Below are positions 1-9,788 of a stretch of 64,000 bases of DNA, in pieces; the first letter of the stretch is position 1, and each line of letters opens with the position of its first letter. The translations under genes and the position numbers were made by a program. The notes beneath the pieces were generated by a model. That model saw nothing but the letters and a program-made list of their open reading frames with translations, was not told the origin of the DNA and did no database searches. Source of the stretch: Ctenosaura bakeri (Eukaryota > Chordata > Lepidosauria > Squamata > Iguanidae); contig CAOLHI010000747.1 of NCBI GenBank assembly GCA_948474755.1, positions 558,001-622,000 of the forward strand, in the 5' to 3' direction.

Positions 1-194
1 GCACATGGGGCCCTGGAGCAATGCGCAATCATGCGCCATTTTCAGCTGAAAGCTGAAAATGAAAAAATGTGCGAGCGGCGCCTGCCCTACTCTGGAGCAT
101 TGCGCGATTGTGAGTGCGTCATGCAGATTGCTCCTCACAATCGTGCAACACTCCAGCTGCCCTTTCTCATGGCAAATGCCATGCAAAAAGGGCC
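1..194 (+). mobile_element. GGCC-TIR MITE, family A (cut by window edge)
   Basis: This is the right-hand portion of a non-autonomous DNA transposon, family A of this window. It matches the right halves of the complete copies at 22835-23254 and 46862-47259. All have a terminal segment containing a GCATGGCAAATGCCATG-like palindrome and end in AAAAGGGCC. The left part lies outside the window. No protein is encoded. It carries the family's small stem formed by TTTTCAGCT and AGCTGAAAA. Confidence 0.75.
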
Positions 195-229
195 CTAGAT
201 GGGTTTGATGCAAGAAGCCACAAAATTCC

Positions 230-615
230 ACAGGAATCACCTCATTGTGCCCATCTGGACAAAGCTTCTTGGAAAGTTGATATCCTGGGCTGTGTTCTAG
301 ACTGCAGATGCTTTGTCCTAAACAAGTAGTTGAAAGTGGTACCCATTTTTTTTTTCTTGGCTTTTTGCATCATTCCCATCTGGTGATAATTTGGTGAGTG
401 TGGAATTCTGGTGTTCTTGACTGTTTTCTGGAACAGAGATGTTTTGCCAAGAATGGGTAAGTGGCTGCTGAATTATTTCTGTGACTTCTGGAATCATTCC
501 CATCTAGTCTCGTGCAATTGGTGAGCTTCACAACCTGAAAAGTTGTCATTCTTGACCATTTTCTGGAATAGAGATGTTTTGCCTGGAATTGATAACAAGA
601 AAAGAGTTCATTTTT
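230..615. repeat. Three-unit imperfect tandem repeat, about 123-bp period
   Basis: Units near 230-360, 367-489 and 490-615 share the order CATTCCCATCTGG / GGTGAG / CTTGACTGTTTTCTGGAA / AGATGTTTTGCC. The last two units are clearly alike and the first is more decayed. No coding function is seen. The stretch 616-1610 that follows is AT-rich and holds nothing I recognise. Confidence 0.6.
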
Positions 616-1610
616 CAAAATGTTAACCCATTCAAATTATATATATTAGACCTGAGATGGCTGATGTTTTATTGGATGTTCCTCAACCACATTACTTAGA
701 GGTCAGAATACACAGTCATAACTACTGCTGGAAAAGACTTGGATTGCTTGCATCTTGTCATCTTGTGAGGAGTAGCATCTCATGCAGTTTCTAGGGATAT
801 ATAATACAGTGCTATTCTCTTTTCAACAATTAGAAAATTGTGCATTCCTCCTGAAACAGAGATTGAAGGAGGGAAAGACAGCAGGCAGGCAAGCAGGCAG
901 ATAGACCTTGTTGTTATTTTTAAAAATCTTTCCCATCTTAAATATGTTATGTTTTGTGATGATAACAATTTCATACGAATTGTAACATTTAAACATACAA
1001 CATAAAAATAATGTTCTCATATAGCTATCCAGTGGCACAAAATGTTGTTTCATCATGTTATATCCCCTTTAGCAAAGATCTAAGAAAACAACAATTGCTA
1101 ATGGATTTATCATCTGAGTAAGGGACTCAGCTGTTCTTTCAGTACAATATTTCCAGGGAGATTATATTACTCCCCTGGCAGCACTAAAGCAACCTATGGA
1201 ACATGATACCATTTCTGGATACATTTTACACCACCATACACTTTTTAAACTTTAGTAGCTATCATACTGTGATGCTTCCTTTTGTTAAACTTAAAACATT
1301 GCCACAACAATTGCACTGACAGACTCTAGGCCTACATGGTATGGCTTTGTGCTGTTCCAGCTTGCATGTTAATTGGTGTTTTTAAATCCATAAAAATACA
1401 GGAGGTACCACAAAGGGAGGCACTGCAAGCCTGGGTGACTCCAGTGAGTTAGGGAGTGGCCTAGTTGAGTCATGGTCCCAGAGATTTACATCATTCCTCA
1501 CCACAGTCTGCATTGCTACACATACTTATACACTTGCAACACAATGAAGAATATCAATACATACTGCAGTAATCACTACTGTATATGTGTTTACCTGCTA
1601 TTTACTATTG
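616..1610. other. AT-rich intergenic DNA, no feature recognised
   Basis: No long open frame, RNA gene or repeat family used elsewhere in the window was recognised here. It has short AT-rich runs and a small (GCAG)n-like purine patch near 882-900. Confidence 0.4.
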
Positions 1611-1622
1611 TTCTTCTTTTAT
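1611..1622 (-). repeat. Tail stub of a SINE split by the provirus
   Basis: The bases left of the 5' LTR look like the decayed (GTT)n tail of a reverse-oriented SINE. Its body resumes directly after the 3' LTR at 8663, where the expected GTCATTTCTGAC-like block begins. The last four bases (TTAT, 1619-1622) are the proviral target duplication. Confidence 0.5.
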
Positions 1623-2060
1623 TGAAGGAGTTAAATTCAGAGAAGTATTGCATGAGTAGGAAAATAAGTGAATTGGACAGCAGATGTCCCTGCCTTTTCT
1701 CAGTTTAAAAGTATGATTGGCCTTGTAGCGCTATGCTTAGGTGCCTGGGAAGTAAAAGGGAGTCAAGCATACTCTTTTGCCTCATCTTTTGTCAGTCATT
1801 TGGTGACTGAGGCCTTTGTTCCCTTGTTTTGGGGGTGGTATTAAGCTCCAAATGTAATGGCTGACGTAGACTAGAAATGTGATTGATTGCTGACGTTGTT
1901 GACCAAAGGTATAAAAACTAAGTGTTTTAATCAATCGGGGCCGGCAGTTTTGGACATTGTATTTCCGCTGCTTGCCCTGCGCAGTAAATAAATGGTTTGG
2001 AAAATAAAGCTTTCTGTGATGGAACAACCTGAAGGTCTTCATCATTTCCTTGCCACTACA
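1623..2060 (+). repeat. 5' LTR of the provirus
   Basis: The LTR runs from TGAAGGAGTT to CCACTACA. It contains a TATAAAA box at 1910-1916, about 70-90 bases before two AATAAA signals (1987-1992 and 2003-2008). This fits a U3-R-U5 layout with a short R region. Two TGACGT motifs (CRE/ATF-like half sites) lie upstream of the TATA box. It differs from the 3' LTR at a T/A position (in CCTT[T/A]TCTC) and a G/A position (in GTAGC[G/A]CTA). Confidence 0.92.
1910..1916 (+). promoter_or_regulatory. TATA box of the 5' LTR
   Basis: TATAAAA lies in U3, downstream of the TGACGT motifs near 1862 and 1891 and upstream of the two AATAAA signals. The identical box is present in the 3' LTR at the equivalent place (about 8508-8514). 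It is the likely pol II promoter of the element. Confidence 0.75.
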
Positions 2061-2064
2061 TTTT

Positions 2065-2082
2065 TGGTGCGTTGGCCGGGAA
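2065..2082 (+). promoter_or_regulatory. Primer binding site for tRNA-Gly
   Basis: TGGTGCGTTGGCCGGGAA begins four bases after the 5' LTR. Its reverse complement, TTCCCGGCCAACGCACCA, matches the 3' end of vertebrate tRNA-Gly(UCC) including CCA over all 18 positions, as I recall that tRNA. Retroviral minus-strand DNA synthesis would start here. An intact site is consistent with a young insertion. Confidence 0.85.
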
Positions 2083-2361
2083 ATTGAGAGAAGGGGCTTT
2101 GGAGCCCCCCTTGACGGACGCTTGAGTGCTAGGGTCGCTGCCCCCCTCTTGGCGAAACCCAGGGTGCCCTCGACTGCTTTGGTCGAAGAGGTTTGGCTTT
2201 GAGCGGGGTGGTTTCCCTGGCAGCAGCGTTTTCCAGTCAACGGACTCTGGTCATGCAGAAAGCATAAGGCCTCCCCCGGCTAATTGGTGAAGTTGACTCC
2301 CTTGCGATTTCAAGGGAAAGAGAGAGCTTGATCACCTCTCTAAGTCTCGCCCTAGTAACTC

Positions 2362-2460
2362 ATGGCTAGTGGGGCCGTGAGTGAAGCCGCGAAGACTTTG
2401 GTAAAGAGACGTCTCTTCAAGTCTGGTAAACGGTGGTGGGAGGCTGTGTTTGTTGTCTGA
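2362..2460 (+). pseudogene. Short leader ORF, possible gag start remnant (32 codons)
   Basis: This is the first ATG after the roughly 280-nt leader that sits in a reasonable context (CTCATGG). It opens a basic 32-codon frame beginning MASGAVSEAAK and ending at TGA 2458-2460. A retroviral gag usually begins about this distance from the primer binding site. However, the frame lacks the MG myristoylation start and closes at once, and I do not recognise gag sequence after it. It could equally be a chance ORF. Confidence 0.3.
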
Positions 2461-2799
2461 AAGCGCGTATGCGTGTATCGTTGCATTTCTTACTGCAGAC
2501 CGTTGGAACTTCCGGCTGCGTAAGTCAGCGAGTCTGAAAGGTGTCTACCTCATTGTTTCGAGCTGTTGGGACCCCCTACCCTCAGCTCACCCCCACCCCT
2601 ACTGTGTGTTGTCGTTTGGGAAGAAATCTGGGTGGAGGGTGGCAGTTGACAGACACTGCTTCAATGCATGTTGAAAACTTCATGAAAGGGTTAAGTGGAA
2701 ACTTTACTATTTCTGTGCCATTTGTACTTTAATATGTGTAGGAAAAATTCCAGGAAAGGAAAATGGTTTATTCCTCTCTGATTATCTTTCGGTGCTTGA

Positions 2800-3390
2800 A
2801 GCCATCTCCCCACAGCCCCTCCTCCTCAGGCTCTCAGATTTAACCATATGGTTGCTGGCTGTTTTTAGGCTAGAAGTTTATTTAGCCAGAGGCTTGGAAA
2901 TAGCAGAAATTAAGTCAGTATGGAAATGATGAAGCAAGCCCTAGGTGTTAATGAGAAATAGTGAGGAAACAATAGGGTTTCATTGTTTTCTCCAAATGCA
3001 CAGGTCGGTGATTCAATCAACTGGAAAGAAAATCACTCTGCAAGAGGCAGAGAGAGTATCCCATGGGCTGGCACTTCAAAAGTCAAAGGACTTTCAAGAG
3101 GAAAAAAAAAAGGAAGCAGCAAGCTTTTGAAAAAGGAGTTGAATATAGGAGACTTTTTCTTACCTCGATGTTACTTAGCTCAAGTTTTGGAGCAGGAAGG
3201 GGGTTGAGAAGAGCGGCATTCCTTTGCCTGCCTCCCTTTCCCCTCCCTGTAGCCCCTCCCTTCTCCTTTAGATGTTAACTCCATAGTTGCTGGTTTTTGG
3301 AGAATGGAAGGTTCTTTAGCCAAATGCTTAAGAATTCTGTCAGTGTGTACATAGGGAAAGCTATGAAGTAGTTTCAATAACTCATTTTCA
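2800..3390. repeat. Diverged internal duplication within the provirus
   Basis: About 2810-2945 and 3228-3370 align loosely. Both run from a pyrimidine-rich GCCCCTCC stretch through TTAACCATATGGTTGCTGG / TTAACTCCATAGTTGCTGG to TTTAGCCA and GTCAGT, and end near ATGAAG. This suggests an old direct duplication of interior sequence some 420 bp apart. It is far more diverged than the LTRs, so it predates this insertion. Confidence 0.5.
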
Positions 3391-5133
3391 GTCTGGCAGG
3401 CTGAGTGAGGATGTCATAGAAGCAGGGTCTGATTTCTAAATAACCGGAAGCAACCTTCAACACACATCAGAGGTAGAGGAAAAATAATAACAAAAAAGCA
3501 GGCTTTCAGGTAAATGAATACAGGATGGCAAAGTTTTGGAAAACATTGCTGAAGACTCTAGTGACAGCTGCCTGTTTCATGTTTTAAACTCTTCAGCCAT
3601 CAAGAATCCCCCCCCCCCTTGGGCTCACATAGAAGGAAAAGAATAGGAAAGAAAAAAAAGAGAACTTTGGAAACTTCTCCTCCAGTACTTTTTGCAACAT
3701 TTCTAAACAATACAGAGTCCCAATGTTTTCTCTAAGCACAGAGAAAAGCTGCATCTGGAGAAGAAGGGAAAAACAACAAAAACAAAGCAAAAACCCCACC
3801 TTGAGAGCCCGTATAGACAAACATGTCATACAAGAGGTGTTAGTTTCGTTTTTCCCTTACAATGAACAATGAACTATTCTTTCTAGTGTGGCAGCAGTTG
3901 TGTCTACCTTTTTGATACATTTCTACATCAAAGAGAGAAAACAAGATTACAATGCAGCTTTAGCATAGGGAAGGCTGCTTCTCCAAAAGACATGGCTTTT
4001 TTCTCACTCCTTGTGGCCATCGGGCTGAATGCAACCCTCCCCCTCTTGAGACGGAGGGAATGAGTAGCGTGAATTTGCAATTCTGGCATTATTACGTCAA
4101 CAACTTAGTTAAAAAAAAAGAGAGAGAGAGAAAAAAGAAAAAAAGGGGCTGCAAATCTCTATTTGACAATAAGTTTAAAAAAAAAAGCATTTAGAATACG
4201 AACTTTGGGGCACATGGGAATTGTAGTAACAAGAGAAGTAAAATATTGGATCCCCCCCCCCCGGGGGAAATTTGAAACACACCAACAGGAAACTGCCTCT
4301 CCCCTGAGGAGACAGACAGGGAGGGGGAAGAGCAAAAGAATCAGCGTTTGCATGAAAGACCCGCCTGCTTTTGCATGGAAGAGAAAAGGGTGAGACTGAC
4401 TGGGAGAAGAAATGGCTGCAGCAGTTCTTCCCCACCCCCAGCTTGCAATGAGAAGGAGGGGGAGGATGGGAGTAGCAGCAGACCCCACCAGAGAGGCTGC
4501 CTGAGGATTCTAAGCAGCAGAACCAGAAGCCATGGTGTCATGATTTTTATTAAAGAAGCTACTCAACAACTTGGGGAAATTGTAAACTCCCCTTAATAGG
4601 AAGATTTGCCTGTGGACATTCGAGCTAGGAATGCAGTTGCCTTCTATTGAGGCAGCTAACTCAGATGATGCCAAATCTACAACACCTCCCTACATACCTG
4701 TTTATGCATATATGCCCTCCACCACGTCTGATCTGTTGAATTGAAAGATAGTAGAACTGTGTTCTAGCATCATGGCAATGCACATGCCTAACTGGCAAGA
4801 TTGCCAATCACTACTGAAGGAAGGAGCCAAATTATTTAGCAGGTAGAGCGGATCATCCAGGAGAGAACTCCCCACAGGCATGGACAAGGGGGAGAGTGTC
4901 TTTGATGGACCCCTGATGGGATCTGAATACACTAGGAATTCTTCCCAGTGTCAGACTCTGCGGTTTAAAGTTGTGAGTGGAGAATTACAGGAAACCACAA
5001 TCCCTGGCTGCCCTTTCCTACCTGAGAGGAGAGGGAGGGGATGCTGCAGAACGGTGGCCAGTAGGAGGTGCCATCTAACATAGTAGGAAAAAGTTGCATG
5101 AAACCGAAGGGAGCTGAAAAGAGAGGCTTAGCT

Positions 5134-5252
5134 GCCTACGGCCATACCACCCTGAACACGCCCGATCTCGTCTGATCTCGGAAGCTAAGCAGGGTCGGGC
5201 CTGGTTAGTACTTGGATGGGAGACTGCCTGGAAATACTGGGAGCTGTGGACT
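5134..5252 (+). rRNA. 5S rRNA-like sequence carried inside the provirus
   Basis: About 119 nt match vertebrate 5S rRNA from GCCTACGGCCATACCACCC onward, with only a handful of differences, mostly near the 3' end. The internal promoter appears intact: box A (AGCTAAGCAGGG), the intermediate element, and box C (GGTTAGTACTTGGATGGGAG). No T-run follows the 3' end. The first TTTT is at 5308-5311, so a pol III transcript, if made, would run to about 175 nt. It lacks a SINE tail, so it is not an ordinary 5S-headed SINE. It lies in the sense orientation of the provirus. Whether it works as a gene is unknown; I regard it as a captured copy. Confidence 0.85.
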
Positions 5253-7987
5253 GTTGTAAAACCCAAAGCTATCTGAGTGTTTGGAGGAGGCTTCAGGAAT
5301 TTGAAGGTTTTGGAGGCAGCAAAGGGTTGCTGGACAGATAGTTGGAGAGCCAAAGACTCCTATTGTTAGCAACCTCTCTTATGATGCAGCAGAGGAATCT
5401 CTTCAGGAAGTCTTTGAAAAGGCTTCAGGATACAGGATTCCACAGAACAATTAAGGAAGGTTTAAAGGACCTGCAATTGTAAGGCTCTATGAAACAAGAT
5501 TTATGACTGGCTGTCAAGCGGAGAAAGAAAGAAGATTAACGAATGATGGAGCAGAGGTCAGAAGAGATAAGAGACCCCAGAAGAGGATGAGGGTCTCTGA
5601 GAGCCAATGTGCCCAGTGGAGGCAGGAGAGATATAGGCAAGAGAGCCTGAAGAGGATCAGAGAAGGATGTGGACGTGTGTGGAAGAGGAAAGCAGAAAAG
5701 ATGGTCCAACTGACAGATGCAGGGACTAATGGAAGTAGAATACTGTCAGTGGCCAGCAGTTAAGAGGAAAAGTTTTGTTCCTCATCCCACAGACAGAGAA
5801 GGGCAAGGGCTTGGAGTTGTGACATTCTGGAAAAGGAAAGTTGGCAGCAAAAGCATGAAGAATACAGGAAAGGGCAGAGTCCAAGATGAAAGGCAGTCCA
5901 AGCAGCAAAGGAGTGCCCCCTCACCAGTCCCCAATAAGGTGGAGATTGGAATGGCTCCCTAAGCGCAGCCTCAGCTGGATGGAGGAGGTGACAGAGCACC
6001 CCTACGAGTAAGCTGGGAGGAGAGGTGATGGTGTACCTCTGAGCTGGAAGGGAGAAAATAAGGGGGCACTTCTGAGAGGCGATTGTGTGCCCCTCCAGGC
6101 TGGAAGTGGAACTGCAGCTGAAGGACGCTGACTGAAAAGGCAAGGGAGAGAGAAAAAAGAGATGCAAGCTGTGAGACAGCTAAAGGACCAACAACAGCCC
6201 TAAAGGCCCACACACCACATATGCTCAAGAGCAACAGACCTGCATCTGTCCACAGGATCACCAAAGGCAAGAACCACCGTTCTAGGAATCACCTGGAAGT
6301 CACATTGTACCTGCAGACCTCAGAACTCAGGAGAAGTGGAGGAAATGGGATAAAAATCCCGAAGAAACAGTAGTTCAACGTGTATGGCCCAAACAACAGC
6401 CCTGGCTATGTCTTTGGACTGGATGCCAACACAGGGCAAGATTATACCACCATCTACCTAGCCCATTTTACAGAGGCTTTTCACTTTTATTCCATGTGCA
6501 GCCCACAACAGAAAAACCAGGAGTATTTTGTTCTTCCCAGAGCCCCATCATAGGATGGCATAGGATGAGGTGCACACCTCACAGAACCATAAGGCTGTTT
6601 GTTCCCTTTCAAGCCAAAGCATGAGGCCATTTTGGGTGGATCAAGGAGACATATAAGGGAGAGTTAGTAGATTAGGGAAAGCTCTGAGTACAACAAGGAG
6701 AAAATGTGGAATAGAGATTCCCCTTAGGGTGCAACTGGGTCATAGGTGGAGGGGATTGCATTAGGTGTTGCTGGTTGCCCCTACAGCTGTAAAGGTAGCA
6801 GGGTTGAAGCTTTGGATACTTTATGCCAGGGCTAAGAGAGCCTTTACTGATTGGGTTGTAAAACCCTCTGAAACTGAAGATCTCCAGACGAAAAAGGGGG
6901 AAAGAAAATTCGGACTAGACTCTGCTGTGGCCAGACCAGGAGAAATTGGTCACTCTAAGCACAGTCAGATCCACAACTGGTGAATGAAGAAATCTAAGCT
7001 AGACCTTATTGCCTGACACACACCTGGAAGCTGTCAGGCTCTACTTACGGTCAGACTTAGCAACTGGAGAGGAAGAAGACGGGGACTAGGCCCTGTTGCG
7101 GGTGTGACCTGGGACGTACACACTGCTCTACACACGGCCAGATCCCTGAATGTTGGAGACAATATTATGAGTTGTGGCAGGCATAGGAGGGGCAGGAAGC
7201 CTGGCCTGCCTGTTTTATCACTACAGACGGATGTTCTGTGGGGTTGGAAGATATGTGTATATGGTAATTGCTGGTAATGATGGTGATGATGAGAATGCTG
7301 GGCAGGAGAGGCTGGGAAGTGAATTGGTTTCACCAACTGGTCAATCAGATCTTGAACACCCTGAAGGTCAGTAATGGCTGAGTATGTTCTCATGGGCTAA
7401 GCTTAGGAGACTATCCCAATTGTTATGTAAAGTTTGAAATCCCTGAATCTCTACAGGCATGCCCAGGAAAGCATCCCAATGTTGACTTTTCCTTTAGTTA
7501 TAGCAATGGTTTTATTGAGGTTATATGGGAAAAGGGGGGGCCTGGTCCTCCATAAATGAGTTCTAGAAAGAAACCAGCTTTTACAATGGTAAATGGGTAT
7601 ATGGTTTGTCTTCTGGGATGAATTGGTGTGGCCACTGAGGGTATCACCTTTCACCCAGGGCACCAACCAATGAAGGTAGCCCAGCATGAAATTGGTTGAA
7701 CTGTCTTACTATTGTGTAAATGAATTTGATTGTGAAGAGGGAAAATACATTTAGCAGTATTCAATGTTAGAAAGTCATTCTTGTACTCTGCAGGCATGTG
7801 GACATGATTATCTGGTTCCCTAAGTAGGTATGGGTAAAAGACACTGTTTGTAGAATTGCTTTGTGCATAAATAATGGCCTTACTAAATCTGCTTTTCTGT
7901 ACTCTGCATGTTAAATAGTTTTCAATCTGTAATGATTAGAGTAATAGAGGGAAAGGCTGCAGTATATGCTTTGATTGAAATCTCTCT

Positions 7988-8200
7988 GTGTTTGAAAGGA
8001 ATACAATGGTACTCTGTGAGACAGTGTTAGGGAGGATGGAATTGTGCACAATAAATCTTTCCCCTAAAACCGTGGGTCTGAAAGCCCTGTTCACAGGTTT
8101 TGTATACTTGACTGCTGGAGGAATCCTACTGCTGCTATGTATCCTTTGTGTTATAAAGGAAATAGGGAAATGGTGCATGCTTCAAATTGCAAGGAATTGA
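7988..8200 (+). pseudogene. Possible env transmembrane-anchor remnant
   Basis: A 70-codon frame ends ten bases before the polypurine tract, where the C-terminus of a retroviral env gene normally lies. It contains a hydrophobic stretch of about 20 residues (including GGILLLLCILCV) followed by a short basic tail with a Cys, resembling an Env membrane anchor plus cytoplasmic tail. Upstream surface and fusion regions are not recognisable, so only this end may remain. A chance hydrophobic frame is the alternative. Confidence 0.35.
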
Positions 8201-8209
8201 ATTTGGCAT

Positions 8210-8220
8210 GAAGGGGGGAA
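8210..8220 (+). promoter_or_regulatory. Polypurine tract
   Basis: GAAGGGGGGAA lies directly before the TG of the 3' LTR at 8221, the expected place for the plus-strand primer of reverse transcription. Confidence 0.85.
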
Positions 8221-8658
8221 TGAAGGAGTTAAATTCAGAGAAGTATTGCATGAGTAGGAAAATAAGTGAATTGGACAGCAGATGTCCCTGCCTTATCTCA
8301 GTTTAAAAGTATGATTGGCCTTGTAGCACTATGCTTAGGTGCCTGGGAAGTAAAAGGGAGTCAAGCATACTCTTTTGCCTCATCTTTTGTCAGTCATTTG
8401 GTGACTGAGGCCTTTGTTCCCTTGTTTTGGGGGTGGTATTAAGCTCCAAATGTAATGGCTGACGTAGACTAGAAATGTGATTGATTGCTGACGTTGTTGA
8501 CCAAAGGTATAAAAACTAAGTGTTTTAATCAATCGGGGCCGGCAGTTTTGGACATTGTATTTCCGCTGCTTGCCCTGCGCAGTAAATAAATGGTTTGGAA
8601 AATAAAGCTTTCTGTGATGGAACAACCTGAAGGTCTTCATCATTTCCTTGCCACTACA
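8221..8658 (+). repeat. 3' LTR of the provirus
   Basis: It is 438 bp, the same length as the 5' LTR, with two substitutions between them by eye. It is followed by the target duplication TTAT at 8659-8662 and then by body sequence of the SINE into which the provirus inserted. Confidence 0.92.
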
Positions 8659-8781
8659 TTATGATTTCAGATCATTTCTGACTCACGACAAACCTGAGGT
8701 AACCCTATAATGAGACTTTCTTGGCAAAATTTGCTCAGAGGGGATTTGCCATTCTCTTCCTCTCAGACTGAGACAACATGA
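8659..8781 (-). repeat. tRNA-derived SINE, tail-side half (split element)
   Basis: Read on the minus strand this is the middle and tail of a Sauria-type SINE: CTGAGAGGAAGAG..., CAAATCCCCTCTGAGCA, GTCAGAAATGA. It is continuous in sequence logic with 9676-9788. The two are separated by the solo LTR at 8782-9675, and the tail was separated by the provirus. Confidence 0.75.
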
Positions 8782-9675
8782 TGTTACTGCAGTTTAGAAC
8801 TTCTTGGAGATAGCATATGGATATCATTTTGATATCATAATTTGGTTCTCTTCCACCATCCCTCTCCACGTGCTTGAGAGGCCCCCGGACAAGCACAGAC
8901 TAGGCTCAGCCACTAATTGCTGCTCCACCCAGGCGGGCCAGAAATAACCAGATCACCGCTTTTAGGAGACCTCTCTGCAAACACCTTCATTATGTATGCA
9001 CACTGTTTACAAAGGACTCCCTGCCCCAAGCAAGTAACTTGGCAAGCTGAATACTCAACTGCCAAGCACCAAACATTTGCTTACCGACTAACTCTTTGTC
9101 AATTTGGACTTAATCATGCTAAATTGTGACCTTTCCAAAGCTTTGTCCCGCGCTCGAAAAGCATTGTTTTCCCCAAGTACAGCATAGCCTGCAGTCACAT
9201 TTCCCTCTATAAAAACCCCTGATTCTGAAACCTTCCTCGGATCGCTCCCGAGTTCCAGACCACCTTGTTGCCACTTTGCTTGGCGAGCTTCCCCTCAGCT
9301 CCATGTGCTGAGACACATCGAACCCCAGCATCGCTCTCTATCTTCTTTCCGGGCTTCAGGAACAGGTTTCATATCACCCGAATCAACTATCCCTCTGAAA
9401 ATCCCGCTAACATACTCACACCTTTATTTTCCTTAGTTATCTGTGTGCGTGTGTTGCTTACATTGTGTGCCTGTATTTAATAAAGATCATTCATTATTTC
9501 CAACACGGTTTGCTTCTTGACTTGGCCTGACCCTGTAAACATTGGGTTACAAGATCCTGCTGCGTTACCCTGCCTCTCGTAGTGCCAACCAGTGCTCTTG
9601 ACTAATTTCCACAACTTGTGTAATTGTAAGGTTATTTAGGTGTCCCTCCCGGGACCCCCAGTAAACAGGGTAAAA
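8782..9675 (+). mobile_element. Solo LTR of a second ERV family
   Basis: This 894-bp insertion is flanked by ATGA on both sides (8778-8781 and 9676-9679). It begins TGTTACTG and ends GGGTAAAA, with the terminal CA apparently mutated. TATAAAA lies near 9209-9215 and AATAAA near 9479-9484, about 270 bases apart, as expected for U3-R-U5. The segment after the polyadenylation signal (GCTTCTTGACTTGGCCTGACCC ... GTTACCCTGCCTC) matches the U5 end of the reversed LTR at 15571-16544. No internal proviral sequence remains, so LTR-LTR recombination is likely. Confidence 0.82.
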
Positions 9676-9788
9676 ATGATTTGCCCAAGGTCATTCTATA
9701 GGATTTCCATGACTAAGCAGGAATTTGAACTCTGATCTCCCAGAGTCCTAGTCCAATACTCAAACTGCTACATGCCACTACCTCTTTT
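9676..9788 (-). repeat. tRNA-derived SINE, head-side half (split element)
   Basis: Minus-strand reading gives the tRNA-like head (GTAGCAGTTTGAGTATTGGAC..., box A region) and the box B region (AGTTCAAATTCC), followed by CCTATAGAATGACCTTGGGCAAA. This is the partner of 8659-8781. Confidence 0.75.

Larger units (their letters stand above)
1623..8658 (+). mobile_element. ERV-like provirus, complete by structure but without coding capacity
   Basis: The element has two 438-bp LTRs (1623-2060 and 8221-8658) and is flanked by the 4-bp duplication TTAT (1619-1622 and 8659-8662). A primer binding site lies four bases inside the 5' LTR and a polypurine tract abuts the 3' LTR. The LTRs begin TG and end CA and differ at two positions by my reading, which implies a recent insertion. 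The interior of about 6.16 kb has no open frame above about 150 codons, and I could recognise no gag, protease, reverse transcriptase or integrase block. It therefore looks like a non-autonomous element mobilised by another retrovirus. A 4-bp duplication is usual for gammaretrovirus-like (class I) ERVs. The interior contains a 5S rRNA sequence at 5134-5252 and a possible env membrane-anchor remnant at its 3' end. Confidence 0.9.

Noticed and set aside
1782..2240. 152-codon minus-strand frame
   Set aside because: It runs antisense through the 5' LTR, primer binding site and leader. The same LTR part recurs at 8380-8643, so it is an LTR artefact.
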